64,000 bases of DNA from Arachis hypogaea (GCF_003086295.3 NC_092038.1:134720737-134784736); one strand, 5' to 3'; positions 12,232 through 24,201 are shown, counted from the first letter of the stretch. The notes: a model not told the origin generated them from the letters alone. Translations and numbers: made by a program.

Positions 12232-13107
12232 TATAATATTATTATATTTTAATTTTAATTTTAATATTTTATTTTTAATTTTAATTTAATTTAAATTACA
12301 ATTAAAGAATGTTATGTTGTATATTTTAATTGTTAAATTTGTAATTAGCCATTGATAATGATATATAAGAAAGATAGAATGGTTGAAGAAATGAGAGAGA
12401 TAGAAAAAGAGAAAGAAAAAGAGAAGAGGAAAAAACTTTTTAATTTTAAATGAAAATATTTGATTTTAATTACAATAAAAGAGTTATATGTAACGTATTT
12501 TAGTTGTAAAATTAGAAAGATATAATAGATATAATAGACAGGTACTTTCGTTTTAGAAATTCGAGTGAATCAAAATTCAACTATACTAAATATACAAAAA
12601 AATTAGTCATTAAAATAAAATATATATTAAAATATAAAATATTTATTAAAAATAAATTAAATTATATATGTATTTACATGTATATAAATAAATAGTGATT
12701 AATTTTGATGCGTAAATAATATTTTTTTTTATCAAAATTCATATACGAAATATGTTATATATTGATGGATCACTACTATATCACCGGCAGGGCAGCAGGT
12801 TGATGACGTGAATAATTAGGGATTTGGCACCCTATAAATTCATTATATTTTCATTTCATGATGCAAAATCTTGGTTATTCTGTTGACTTTTCACTTAAAA
12901 GCAAGTCTACTTTGCAATTATAATAAGGTACTTTTTAATTTGATGTCATTATTTCAACGTTATAAGTTTATTTAAATTAAATTTTACCAGTATAAGTCTA
13001 TAAGGTGTTAAAATTAGGAAATATTAGGGCCGGAAGCCAAAATTTTTTATAAAAAAAATAAAAGTTTGTTAATATTAATTCAAATATATAAAAAAAATAA
13101 AAGTTAG

Positions 13108-15490
13108 TTATTAGCATCAAATTTACTTCTAACAATTAATTTTTCAAAAAATTTATGATTATTTCAGCAATAATTTTAGAAAAATAACTTTCAATACAAG
13201 CAAATCAAATATAGTTATTATGCACTATTGTTGAATTAGTTCTAAATTTTTTGAAAAATTATCTGTGATGGGTATATTTGATATAAATTAAAAAAATTTG
13301 AGACTATTAGAATAAATCTTAGGAGTATTTTTAAAATTTTTGACAAAATTTAGAGATAAAAAATATACTTTACCTTTTACAAAATGATCATAGGGGACAA
13401 AAGTTCGTTGACTAAGACCAAAATCTCTGTAGATAAAAAAATCAAATAATAAATTTTTTAGTTATTATTTTCATATGAAAGAGTTTAATTTTTCACTAAT
13501 AATTAATTTTAATATTCATTATTTAAAACTTGAAAGAATTTAATGTGTATTCTTTTACATTTGATTATGTGATAAGTCTGTCACACAAATAAAAATAATT
13601 AATTTTCATGTTTATTATTTAAAAGTAATATATTTTTTTTCTTTATATAAGAATATAATTGAATAGTAGTATAAAAATTTATATTGATAGTTATAAAATT
13701 AACTCAATTTTTTTTGAAACAATTGAATCTTGGTTCTAATTATTAATCACAATATTAATATTCTTTTCAAATTATATGTAATAAATATTTGAAGAAAAAT
13801 TAAAGAAGTTAAAATATAGATTAGAAAAATAAGTGGTGAAAATTTGAAACTAAATAAAAAATTAAAAAAATATACATATAGTATTAATAATATTTTTTCT
13901 GTGAATAATATTACGAAATTAGTTTTTAATTATATTTAATTATAAATTTAATATATTTTTTTATAATTTTATGAATTTATTTGAATTATATTATTTTATT
14001 AATTTTTGTTTGTAGAACAAGAAGATAGAGAGAGATAAAGAAAAGAGAGAAAGACAAAGAAGAAGAAGGAGAGAGAGAGTTTGTTAATTTAAAGAGGAAG
14101 ATTTTATTTTAATTGTAATGAAAGAGTATCTCGCGACATATTTTGGTTCGTCAAATTAGTAATATAAATTAGGTTTAATTACTCTGTTGGTCCCTATAGT
14201 TTCGCGAAATTTTCAATTAGGTCCTTATACTTTTTTCCTTTTAATTGGTCCTTGTACCAATTTTTTTTTCAATTAGGTCCCTCTTGGTAGTAATTGACTT
14301 AATTGTATAGGGACCCAAGTAAAAAAAAATTGGTACAGAGACTCAAATAAAAAGAAAAAAAAGTGTAGGGACTCAATTAAAAAAAATTTTGGTGTAAGGA
14401 CTCAATTAAAAGGAAAAAAAATATAGGAATCTAATTAAAAATTTTGCGAAACTATAGGGACCAACAGAGTAATTAAACCTATAAATTATAAGTTATATAT
14501 AGAGTGAGAAGGGAAGAGAGAAATAGAGAAGGAGAGAGAGGTAGATAAAAAAAATAGAGAAATAGAGTTTATTAATTTTAGAGAAAAATATTTAATTTCA
14601 ATTTTAATGAGAAAATGTCATGTGACACATTTTAGTTGTTAAATTAGTAATATAATACTATTATATTTCAATTTTAATTTTAATATTTTATTTTAATTTA
14701 ATTTGAGTTACAATTAAAAAATGTCATATTTTATATTTTGATTGTCAAATTTGTGATTAATCATTGATAATAATATATATAAGAGATAGAATGGTTGAAA
14801 GAATGAAAGAGATAGAAAAAAGAGAAAAACTCTTTAATTTTAGACAAAAAAAATTAATTTCAATTATAATAAGAGAGTGATACGTGATATATTTTAATTG
14901 TAAAATTAGTAATATATAATAGATATAATAAATAGATACTTTCGTTTTAAAAATTCGAGTGAATCAAAATTTAACTATACTAAGTACACAGTAAAATTAA
15001 TCATTAAGATAAAATATATATTTAAATATAAAATACATATTAAAAATGAATTAAATTATACAAATATATATATTTAATACATAATGATTAATTTTTGTGC
15101 GTAAAGAATATTTTTTTTATCAAAATTTATATACAAACTATGTTATATATGGATGGATCACTACTATATCACCAGCATTCCAGCAAGGCAGCAGGTTGAT
15201 GACGTGAATAATATTAGGGATTTGGCACCCTAGAAATTCATTATATTTTCATTTCATGATGCAAAATCTTGGTTATTATGTTGACTTTTCACTTAAAAGC
15301 AAGTCTACTTTGCAATTATAATAAGGTACTTTTTAATTTGATGTCATTATTTCAATGTTATAATTTTATTTAAATTAAATTTTATTTAAGTCTATAAGGT
15401 GTTAAAATTAGGAAATATTAGGGCCGGAAGTCAATATTTTTTAATAAAAAAAAAGAATTAAAAGTTAGTTAATATTAATTCAAATATATA
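13108..15490. repeat. Tandem duplication, copy 2 (contains a 0.3 kb insertion)
   Basis: This is the second copy of the unit at 10066-13090, in the same orientation and almost adjacent (an AT-rich joint of about 17 bp). It lacks the 11316-12231 element and instead holds the foldback element at 14172-14479. Substitutions and small indels are scattered along the alignment, so the duplication is not very recent. No gene is visible. Confidence 0.9.
14172..14479. mobile_element. Foldback Mutator-type MITE, 308 bp
   Basis: The ends are long inverted repeats starting GGTTTAATTACTCTGTTGG on one side and its complement on the other, extending through ccctatagtttcgc. The flanks are the 9-bp duplication TATAAATTA (14163-14171 and 14480-14488). 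The empty site TATAAATTA is intact in copy 1 at 11138-11146, which proves the insertion and its orientation-independent boundaries. It has no coding capacity. Confidence 0.93.
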
Positions 15491-16769
15491 ATATAAATAC
15501 ATTAATTATTTAACATTTATATGTTAAAAATAAACTATTTCATTGCAAATAGTTTGAACTAAAAGCAAAAGATTCCTGCTGGTGATAATAAAGTAAGAAG
15601 TAAAAAAGAAAGAGGAGAAAATAAATAATAACTATGTAATTAATAAAAGAACACAAGTATTATACATGCAAATTACAATTAAAATAGGACTATATTACGT
15701 GTATATCAAAATCAGTCACTAAAATCAGTTATCAATATAAAATACATATTGAAATATAAATATATATTAAAAGTAAATTAAACTACACGTGTATTTATAC
15801 ACAAATATATTGGTAGCTGATTTTAGTGGTTGATTTTAATAAAAAAATAACATTTTTGATTAAAATATAGTAGCGAAAAAATTGGATGAATGTATGTAGC
15901 TAGGGTTAGAGAAAACTGAAAAGCAAGAGATGAGAAAGAGTGAGGAATCTGTGCAATGTGATGATGTGACATGGATAGGGTCCCATGCAATGCAAACACT
16001 GCTTGCTTTAATATATGTAGCCAAAGACAAGCAGCTCTCACTGCCTCACATGCCTTTATTAGTTGGAATACTGAATGAGAATCCCATTTCCATTGCCATT
16101 GGCTGGATATCCATGTTCCCTTCTTATATACTCCTTTTATTTTTTTTCTTTTTTTTTTTCATTATATATAGAAAAATGAATTTTCAAAATTGAATTGTTG
16201 AAATAATAATAGAAAAAAATATATATATTATTAAATTAACTTGCATTGTCCTCCACATGCTCTTAATTATGCTTGTGGTGTGTTTCAGTTTACTCAAGTC
16301 CCATGTGCCATCTTTGCTTGACATATCTTTTTCTAAAGAGGGTTACCCATTTCTTTATTCAATCTCAAATTTTCAAATGTTATGAATTTTGGGATTTTCT
16401 TACAACAAAGAGATTTATATGCATTGATGGTGATTCGTCAACCACTAGTCTTTTTTTTTTTTTAAATTAAAAAAAATTGTATATTTATATAAATATTTGC
16501 TGGTGGCCATGTTTTTCGCTTTCTCAGGACAGATGGCCCATACATCAGAACCGTCCATTGCGGAGGATACTTCCCTGCTTGGATACATATTGAAAATGCC
16601 ATTTACTTCATCAGATATAAAGAAGCTATGCATCTCACTTTAGCCAAAAGAGATTAGATAATAAAACAAACAAATAATAAATAAATAAATAAACATTTAG
16701 TGGTAACGCTTTTCTTTTTCTATAACTGGGATAAATACTTATTTAATCTCTCAACTTAAAACTAATTTT
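15491..16769. other. Intergenic DNA
   Basis: The piece 15890-16130 is less AT-rich than its surroundings. It contains a possible imperfect long-range hairpin (acatggata near 15969 and tatccatgt near 16108) but no known RNA or protein was recognised. The rest is AT-rich. Confidence 0.45.
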
Positions 16770-16778
16770 TAATCTTTA

Positions 16779-16930
16779 GGAAACATTTTAAGTGTACCGG
16801 AAGTACCGGTGCTCTAATTGTTTTAACCGTTAATTTAAATTATAAAAAATATATATAATATATATTAATTGAAATCAACGATTAAAATAATTGGTGCACC
16901 GGTACTTCCCAGTACACTTGAAATGATTCC
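16779..16930. mobile_element. Small foldback MITE, 152 bp, 9-bp target duplication
   Basis: Both arms start GGAA, share aagtgta and aagtaccggtgc blocks in inverted orientation, and continue as a near-complete palindrome around an AT-rich centre. The direct repeat TAATCTTTA flanks it exactly (16770-16778 and 16931-16939). The 9-bp duplication places it with Mutator-type elements. Confidence 0.9.
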
Positions 16931-16939
16931 TAATCTTTA

Positions 16940-18716
16940 TTGACTATAATTTTCCTATCTATTGAAATTTTAGGTGTAGAATTATTTTCTTCTATTACAT
17001 AATAAATTATTTTTAAAAAAATATATTAAAAATTGTTCCCTTAATTTTTGTATATATATATTAATTGTAAACAATAATATATTTTGTAATTTTGAAAAAC
17101 TGAAATAAAGCAAAGTCTAAAAGATTCTGGAAAGAGGAGGATAAGGACTGAAAAAGAAAGGACGGAAATATACCAGGAAAACGTCTTTCTTAGCTTCCCT
17201 TTTCATTTTTGTTGAATAAAAACATTTTAGTTACAATTTAAAAAAATTCGGTGTTTAATTTATTTTTTCTTTATTTCTTTCTGGGATAATGTTATTTAAT
17301 CTTTCTACATGAAAAGGAAAACGAAAGATCAGTGTCTTGTTCTGTGACTAAAATATTAATGTCTATGCATTAACAATGTAGAATATTAAAAATTTTACAC
17401 TGTTAATTTTTTTTTTCAAGAAAGCATCATTTATATTGTCTTCCAAATTGAGTTTAATTATATAACAAACCAACATGACTTACATTTTTAAATTTTTGTT
17501 AGTTGATACTGTTAATTTAAGCAAGTTAATTAACAGGTCTATGACGTATTTTAATTTGTAATGTCCAAATCTTTAGTTTTCTATGATATCTTTAAGTAGA
17601 ATTGAGAAAAGTTTAATGGAGTTAAAAGATAAAAATTAACTTTATTTGTCTATTATTTCACTTGCAGTTATAAAAATATTTTTATTATAAAACATTAATA
17701 ACATTTTATACTATTATCATAATAATATAAAATATTAATAAATAATTAAATATTCTTGTATTTTACGTTAAAATCACTTGTACATAAAAAAGTTAGCCTT
17801 TACCTGCATATCATTCCACTTGCAGCTATAAAATTATTTTATCCATGTCTAGGTTGCCACTTTTTTTATAAAAATATATATCTATATATAGTGCAAAAGC
17901 GAAACAAGAAGCGCATGCAATATATAACTCAATAAAAATTGTAATAGCATGTTGATAACTATTGAAAACTATTGTTCAATTTGATTAATGATTATATTTG
18001 GCAAATAAAATTAAGTTGTGACTAATGACTAATCTGGTCAGCCCTTCTTATTATTAATCGTTATAACATTTTTGTATTCTCGGTTAATATGTATGTAAAC
18101 GACATGTAAAATCACTATAAACAAACACATGGAGTTTAGAGGCAAGCTGACCCTAACCCTAAATAATGGGAAAGAATCTACTTTTTTGGAGTAAATAAAC
18201 TTTAATTTAATTCACAAGAAATAAATAAAAAAAAAGATTATTTATACAAAAATTATTTATTATATTAATTTATTATTAGTGTTGTGCACGTGAGTAGGTC
18301 ATCAGTAATAATACATGATGAGTTGTAGTTCTCGCCGTCAACGCAAAACTGACACTGCAATCTTGCTCACTGCGAGATGCTTTTGAACCGCCACGTGATC
18401 AAACACCCATGTTATGCGATGCTATTATACTGTTATTCGTGGATTGCGAGATTCTTGGGTTGGACAATCGTTGTCTATATAGTCGCACGGTATTTTCTTC
18501 TCCTCTTATATAAAAAGTACCTCTTTCTTCCTCTTCTGTTTCTCATAATACTTTTTCATCTCGCAGAGTGTGACTGTTGTAGATAAAAATTTTGGTAATT
18601 TGTTAGAGCGATTTAGTAAAAGTGCTACCAGAATATTTTTTTTATATATGTAAAAGTGAGTTAGAGCCTAATGAAAAGTGTTATGTGTTTTATTAGTATT
18701 AATTTTAAGGTGATCG
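16940..18716. other. Intergenic DNA
   Basis: No gene is supported. The stretch 18340-18600 is more GC-balanced. It contains a TATA-like run (cttatataaaaag, about 18506) followed by CT-rich sequence, which might be a decayed LTR or promoter. A short frame here has no known domain. Confidence 0.4.
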
Positions 18717-18979
18717 AATTCTATTTTACCCTCCCTAAAGTAACATATAATTTATTCTCTATGATATGTCACTTTTTAATTAGATGTTATCTTAACTTCA
18801 TAACTTTTCAATTATTTTAATTTAATAAGAATTAATATTTTAACCATAATTAAACTATTTTATAATTAAATTATTATTTAAAATGAATAATTATATCATT
18901 TCTTAAAATATTAATAACTAAATTTATTTTTGTTTTCCCAAAACTCAAATCATTCTTTTCTAACACTTCTAGTTCTCTT

Positions 18980-19260
18980 TACTTGAATTTTCAAGTCATC
19001 AGTACTCCTTATTTATTATGGGACTAATAGTCTTGGCAGAGTCAAATATCACAAACTGTTACATTTTTTCGGATAAAAAAACAGACAAGGTCATGAATTT
19101 CACCACACATTTCATCTTCTCCATCAACACACCAAACAAAAGCTACAATTTGAATGGCATTACTTTCTATCTTGCTCAACCCAAATTTTTTCTTGCAACT
19201 CCAAGACTTGGCAGCGGCATCGGTCTCCTGTCACGTGCTCAGATGCAATTATTATTCTAA
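18980..19260 (+). pseudogene. Fragment of an L-type (legume) lectin domain
   Basis: One frame reads LGRVKYHKLLHFF and, after a frameshift near 19068, another reads DKKTDKVMNFTTHFIFSIN, then NGITFYLAQPKF and GSGIGLLSR. Together these follow the beta-sandwich of L-type lectin domains found in seed lectins and lectin receptor kinases (pattern GRVxYxxxLHLWD...FTTHFxF...G.xFYLA). Only about 80 residues remain, and neither the carbohydrate-binding C-terminal half nor a kinase is present. It lies between the left inverted repeat of the older element and the MULE, so it was either captured by that element or is a relic of the region the element entered. Confidence 0.65.
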
Positions 19261-19308
19261 TTATCTATTAAAATAGAAGTTTAGATTTTTATCCGTTTAA
19301 AATTAAAA

Positions 19309-19502
19309 GAGTAAAGTACCATTTGTACCCATGAAAGTTGAAAACGCTGACAAATGTACCCACGAGAGAAGAAAACTACCAAATGTAACCATCAATCGTG
19401 ACATCCGTGGGACGAAACTAACCAAGCCTTATTCCGGCGTTGACTCCATTAGTAACGCATCCTCCGTGGCACTTCCCGGCGTGACATGGCTTGGGGGGCT
19501 TC
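19309..19502 (+). repeat. Left terminal inverted repeat of the MULE
   Basis: It matches the reverse complement of 24202-24395 with few differences. In MULEs the TIR usually carries the outward-facing promoter for the adjacent gene, here the transposase. Confidence 0.93.
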
Positions 19503-19775
19503 TTACGTGAAAATTATAAATACAATTACCTAAAAATATAATTGGATTGCAAAATTATATTTTTTTAAAAAAAAGGGAAATTAGAATTGAACAGTTATCA
19601 AAGGTACACCTCTTCGCGCGTTTCACAGAACAGAGGGTAGAGTCCTAAGAGTAGACTGTTCATCTTCTCCACTCACAGAAAATCTCCGGTGCCGACGATA
19701 ATCTCCGTGTTCAAGAGAGGGTGCTTCTTGGTGTGGATCGTGTGAGCTGTTGGAATTGCGTGGTCTCATCCATAG

Positions 19776-19923
19776 GTAAGCACTAACCTTCGATTTCTCT
19801 GTGATGGTTTTCTGGATTTTTGGTGCATGGTTGTGGGTATGATGTTTTTATTAGGGTGTCTTTTTAGTGGCTATGATGTGGTTGTGAATTCGTTTTCTCT
19901 TCTGTATACATGTGTGTTTGCAG
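19776..19923 (+). other. Probable 5' UTR intron of the MULE transposase gene
   Basis: A donor (ccatag then gtaagc) and an acceptor (tgtttgcag) directly precede the ATG at 19924. A leader intron just before the start codon is plausible, but it has no transcript support here. Confidence 0.5.
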
Positions 19924-22900
19924 ATGACAACTATCCACATTACGCTAGTCATTAGTCACAGAGGAAAATTTGAAAAGGGTGATGATGGGAAACTGGCGTA
20001 TGTTGGGGTGAGAAAACTGATATTGAACGAGTGAATGTGGACACGCTTAATAAGTTCTTCATGAATGACTTAGTAAAAGACATATGGTACAATGATGTGA
20101 GCGAGCTTTACTAGCTTGAACCTGGGAAGGAGTTGGATGGTGGGTTGAGGTTGCTTAGACTAGACATGGATGTGGTGAGTATGTATGAAGCAGCCATTGC
20201 TAATGGGAGGAGAGTTGAGGTGTTCACCGAGCATCCAGTTGACCTTCCTGAGTTCGTAGAAGAGAACAATGAACCCGAACCAGAGCTTGAGATATAAACT
20301 GTTAATAGGACCCCAGTGAAGCACAGAACCAAACTGTATGTTAGGAGACCCCCAACCCCAAAGAAGAAGAGAAAGAGAGTGGTGAAATTGAGTGAGACTG
20401 TAAGAGGTGTGCCTGGACCGGATGCTCAACAGAGGATGCTGTGATAGAGAAAGAAGTCCATCATACCCGAAGAAACACACAACAACCAGATTTAAGCAAT
20501 GATCAACCAAATATACCCACCCATTCACCAAAGGTAACCTTCGATGAGGCACCAAGGATCATTCAGCTACCAAATCCACCCACTGAACCCAACTTACCGC
20601 CATATCAACCGCTGGAGAAGACTCATCCACACCCTGAACAACCAAATGTGTCAGCTGCAAGTGAAGAAACTGAAAACCAGATTCCAGTTTCTGCAGAGTC
20701 AGTGGCTCCCACTGTGGATAGAGGGTTTTCACACAGTACATCCCACAGCCTTGTCAAGAACCCGGTAGTGGTAGTCAACCCAACAGTTCACAGCCCGAAC
20801 CAGATATAAATCCAAATGTGGATGGTAGTAGTCAACAGAAGTCCAAGAGACGATCAACAGTCAGGCCTCCACCTTCAGGGAAAACATTCATACCTAACCA
20901 GGATCCAAATAAGCATCCTTCATTTTTTATACCTGTGGATGGTGAAGATATGTCAGAGGCAAGTGCAGGGATGCATTGTTATGAGTCGAAGGAGCTTGAT
21001 TCTGTTGCAAGTGATGATGAAGACAGTGAGCAGACATCATTTCCTCAAGCGAATCCAAATGCTCCAGTAAGGGAAGTAAGGTTGGAGCTTGGCATGGAGT
21101 TTGAAAATCTGGACCATTTCAAGAAGGCAGTTAGGAAGTTCAACATCAACATAGAGAGAAGCATATTCTTTCCAAGGGCGAATTCAACTAGGTGCAAGGC
21201 CATATGTTATGATGAGAGTTGTCCGTGGCAGATATTCTGTGCAAAACGGTCGTTTCTATTAAGCTTTCAGGTGAAGACGTTTGTGAATGAACATACCTGC
21301 AGCAAAGTTAACAGGAATAAATCTGCAGATGGTAAATGGGTTGTAGAGGAGCTTGAGGACAAGATCCGTGATCATCCAGACTTGACTCAAAGGCAGGCAC
21401 AAGATTTTTTCAAGAAGGAGTATGACGTGATTGTGAACGAGAGGAAGATATACAGGGCTATGGTGAAAGCGAAACAACTAATAGAAGGGAGTGAAATAGC
21501 TCAGTATGCTATTCTTAGGGACTATGCTAATGAAATTATGAGGACCAACCATGGCTCCACTGTGAGGATTAGTACTGATTATGTTGAAGGGACTGGGCAT
21601 AAATTCAAAAGGATATATATGTGCTTGGAAGGGTGTAAAAAGTGTTTTTCGGTTGGCTGCAGGCCTTTTATAGGGTTAGATGGTACTTTTTTAAAGGGAT
21701 ACTACCCTGGGCAGTTGTTGACTGAAATCGGCCATGATGCCAATAACCACATCTATCCGATATCGTACGCTGTTGTGGAGTGCGAATGCAAGGATAGCTG
21801 GAAGTGGTTTCTGGAACTCCTCCGAGAAGACTTAGGTGACGCTGCAATCAATGGTGTCAACTTCATGTCAGACATGCAGAAGGTAATATCTGAATTCCTA
21901 TCCTCTGTGTATGTCTTCATTGTTATTTTAGTTTGTTACAATATATTCTGCTTACCTACTGCTTGAAAAAGAGAGTAAGTTTGAAAAAGAGAAAAGGGAG
22001 AGCAACAAGTGGCGGCCGTTTCCCACCGGAGATGATCCTAGAAATGTGTATGAAGTACAATGCCTGCCTCATAAGGTTATGGTGGATATAGGAAAGAGGA
22101 CTTGTTCCTGTAGGTTTTGGCAACTGACTGGCTTGCCGTGCAGGCATGCGTGTGCTGCACTGGCATACCAGAATAGGAAGCCAGAGGAACATGCACATAA
22201 CTGGCTTTCTATGGGGCATATAATAGCACATACCAGTACGTCATCCAGCCTGTCCCTAGTCAAGAATTCTGGCAGCATGTTGATCTACCTCCTGTATTGT
22301 CCCCAGTATACAAGAAGCAGATTGGGAGGCCAAAGTTGAAAAGAGACAAAAAGAACGACGCCCCAAAAGAACCTACCCCAGATCCTCATAGGGTCCCTAG
22401 AAAGTATGGCCCCATCACCTGCAAGTATTGCCTAAAGGTAAACCATAATTCATATGCTCCCATTACTTGTGCTTTCAATGTCCACAATTTGAAAGTTCAT
22501 GTTACATGTATTGCAGACTGGACACAACAGTCGTAGCTGTTCCAAGAAGAAGGAAGCAATGGCTGGGAGTGCCGGGGGACAAAGTTCCAATCAACACCCA
22601 ACTGCTGAGGATGATGGGGATGAGGCTGCAAGACTGGAGGAGATGTTCTGGGAGGAGACTCTAGAAGCTGTTGAAGCAGCAGCATCTCAGCCACCACATG
22701 TAAGTCTAATGATGTATTTTACAACTTCATTTTAAAAGTTTTTAATCAAATCAATCATATGTGTCTACTGTTGTAGGAGACCACCCCAATTCCTCAACCC
22801 ATTCCTAATCCAGTGAGGTCTCCTTCAACCAGGCAACCAACTGCAAAAAAGCCACCAAGGAAGAAGAAGAATCTGCGAAGACCACCACCAACTACTCACC

Positions 22901-23575
22901 AACCACATTCTGCTCCAGCAACACCAACTACTACTACTCCATCACCCACGGCCTCTGATGTGGCACCCACTGTGACACCTCAAATCATGCAAGCTGCCTC
23001 CCAGGGCACTACTTCCAGATTCATGGAATTCATGCCTACTCCTACAGGGAGAGGATCAAGCTCAAGTAGGTGGCCTCAGCCTGCCTTCCGTCCACCACCA
23101 AAAAAGAGGTCAACAACTGCACACTTGAAGGAAGGGTCAAGCGGCAGCAGCAACTCCACTCCAATTCATGAAGCAAGAGTCTTTATATTATGTTTTTTTT
23201 TGGTACTGTGCCATGGCAGTTTATGTTGCAATTATTGGATATGTCACATACTATACCTACAATTGCTTATGTTTTGGTTTTCAGTGTTTGTGCATGGTTG
23301 TAGTTGAAAACTCATACCTATAACTTGAACACTTCAGTTGCTCAATTTCTACGTACTTATGAGCTTATTTTGCCTGTCTTTCATGTTATTTTGGAGCAGA
23401 AAGTAAAAATGACTTGAAATTAGTAATAGATAACTTCTGCAAATTTACAAGTCTTATAAGACTCTATTTGACATTTTTTGGATTTCAGATGTCTACAGAT
23501 GACAGATACAGAATCGAACATGGGTATTTTTGTCAAACCCTAACACTCAAACTACTTGTCCTCAAAACCCCCTGA
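19924..23575 (+). pseudogene. MULE transposase gene, frameshifted and internally deleted
   Basis: Recognisable parts in order: an N-terminal PB1-like region (MTTIHITLVISHRGKFEKG, then NKFFMNDLVKDIWYNDVSEL) broken by a frameshift near 20008 and by stops near 20113 and 20296; a proline-rich linker (20441-20809) in another frame; a MuDR-type DNA-binding region and the start of the MULE catalytic domain (20818-21882, with GLDGTFLKG holding the first catalytic Asp and FMSDMQK the second). The third catalytic block is missing. After 21882 the sequence jumps to the C-terminal part: SWIM zinc finger (CSC...CRHAC, about 22097-22150), a one-base loss near 22214, and a CCHC knuckle (CKYCLK joined to TGHNSRSC across the intron 22438-22516). 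Further introns at 22700-22776 and probably 23179-23488 keep phase, and the last exon ends at 23575. It cannot make an active transposase. Confidence 0.92.
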
Positions 23576-24070
23576 GAATCAGATACAAAGTGCAGACAAC
23601 ATTACATACCACCACCATTGACATAATCACAAGCCAAAACCTAACTTTACTAACTTCAGCTCCACACCTCCCTAACATCATGAGCATCTTCAGTTCAGCC
23701 TTAGCCTCATTAACGTCTTCCTGCATCTTTCTTTCTGACAGTGCTCTCCTCAAACCCTCCCATTGCCCTTCGATTTCGTCTACCCATGCAAAGAAGTTGC
23801 AGTCCGAGTTCTATCCATGGCAGAAAAACTAAAATCAGATACCGATTCAACCCACACAGAACATGGTGTAAAACGGGTTACCTTCCAATTGGGACAATGT
23901 ACGAACCACCTTCCAGGATTCATCGCCGTCCCTGACTGTAACAGCGTCACTCCCAACTCACAGAAACATCTCCCATTGAACTTCCTATCATGCACCCTTC
24001 CTGAATTTGAGCTTCTAGACACACTACCACTACCATTCGAAGTTGGAGTAAACAGTCTTCGCCTCGACAT
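23562..24070 (-). CDS. GRF-type zinc-finger protein with C-terminal membrane segment, carried by the MULE
   Basis: Two exons on the minus strand, 24070-23882 and 23810-23562, with a 71-bp GT/AG intron, give 145 residues without interruption. Exon 1 ends in a zinc-finger half (RCFCELG, then NPGRWFVHCPNWK). Splicing joins it to SDCNFFAWVDE, which completes the GRF pattern C.C...NPGR.F..CP.....C.FF.W. The first ATG after a non-TIR leader is at 24070. The frame is open upstream to an ATG at 24373 inside the TIR, so a longer form with 101 extra residues cannot be excluded. After the finger come a charged helix-prone stretch (RRALSERKMQEDVNEAKAEL) and a hydrophobic C-terminal segment (FWLVIMSMVVVCNVVCTLYL), suggesting a tail-anchored membrane protein. 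GRF fingers occur in DNA- and RNA-processing proteins. The role here is unknown. Its stop overlaps the predicted end of the transposase gene, tail to tail. Confidence 0.8.
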
Positions 24071-24201
24071 TGGTATAATTTCAAAGATTTTTGTGAATCT
24101 ATGGTTAGGGTTCTTATTTGGGATGGAACAAGATTTGAATTTGGGAAAATTTGGAGTTGAGGATACATTATAACGGTCACATAGCTCAGCAATCCACGTG
24201 T

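Larger units (their letters stand above)
10066..13090. repeat. Tandem duplication, copy 1 (contains a 0.9 kb insertion)
   Basis: This matches 13108-15490 almost throughout. Shared landmarks include ttattagcatcaaattt at both starts, a GAGA-rich core, the run around 12770-12830 with gcaggttgatgacgtgaata, and tattagggccggaag near the end. Copy 1 carries an insertion absent from copy 2 (11316-12231). Without it, the unit is about 2.1 kb, agreeing with copy 2 minus its own insertion. The breakpoint lies inside a decayed foldback element related to the one at 47322-47690. No protein-coding gene is visible. Confidence 0.9.

Noticed and set aside
15960..16125. Possible microRNA-like hairpin
   Set aside because: The pairing is imperfect and far apart, and no known plant miRNA sequence was recognised in either arm.
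20160..20555. Minus-strand open frame of 131 codons
   Set aside because: It is a shadow of the plus-strand transposase coding region and has no domain match.
23763..24173. Plus-strand open frame of 136 codons in the MULE
   Set aside because: It lies antisense to the GRF zinc-finger exons and lacks any recognisable motif, whereas the minus strand shows domain, splice sites and phase.
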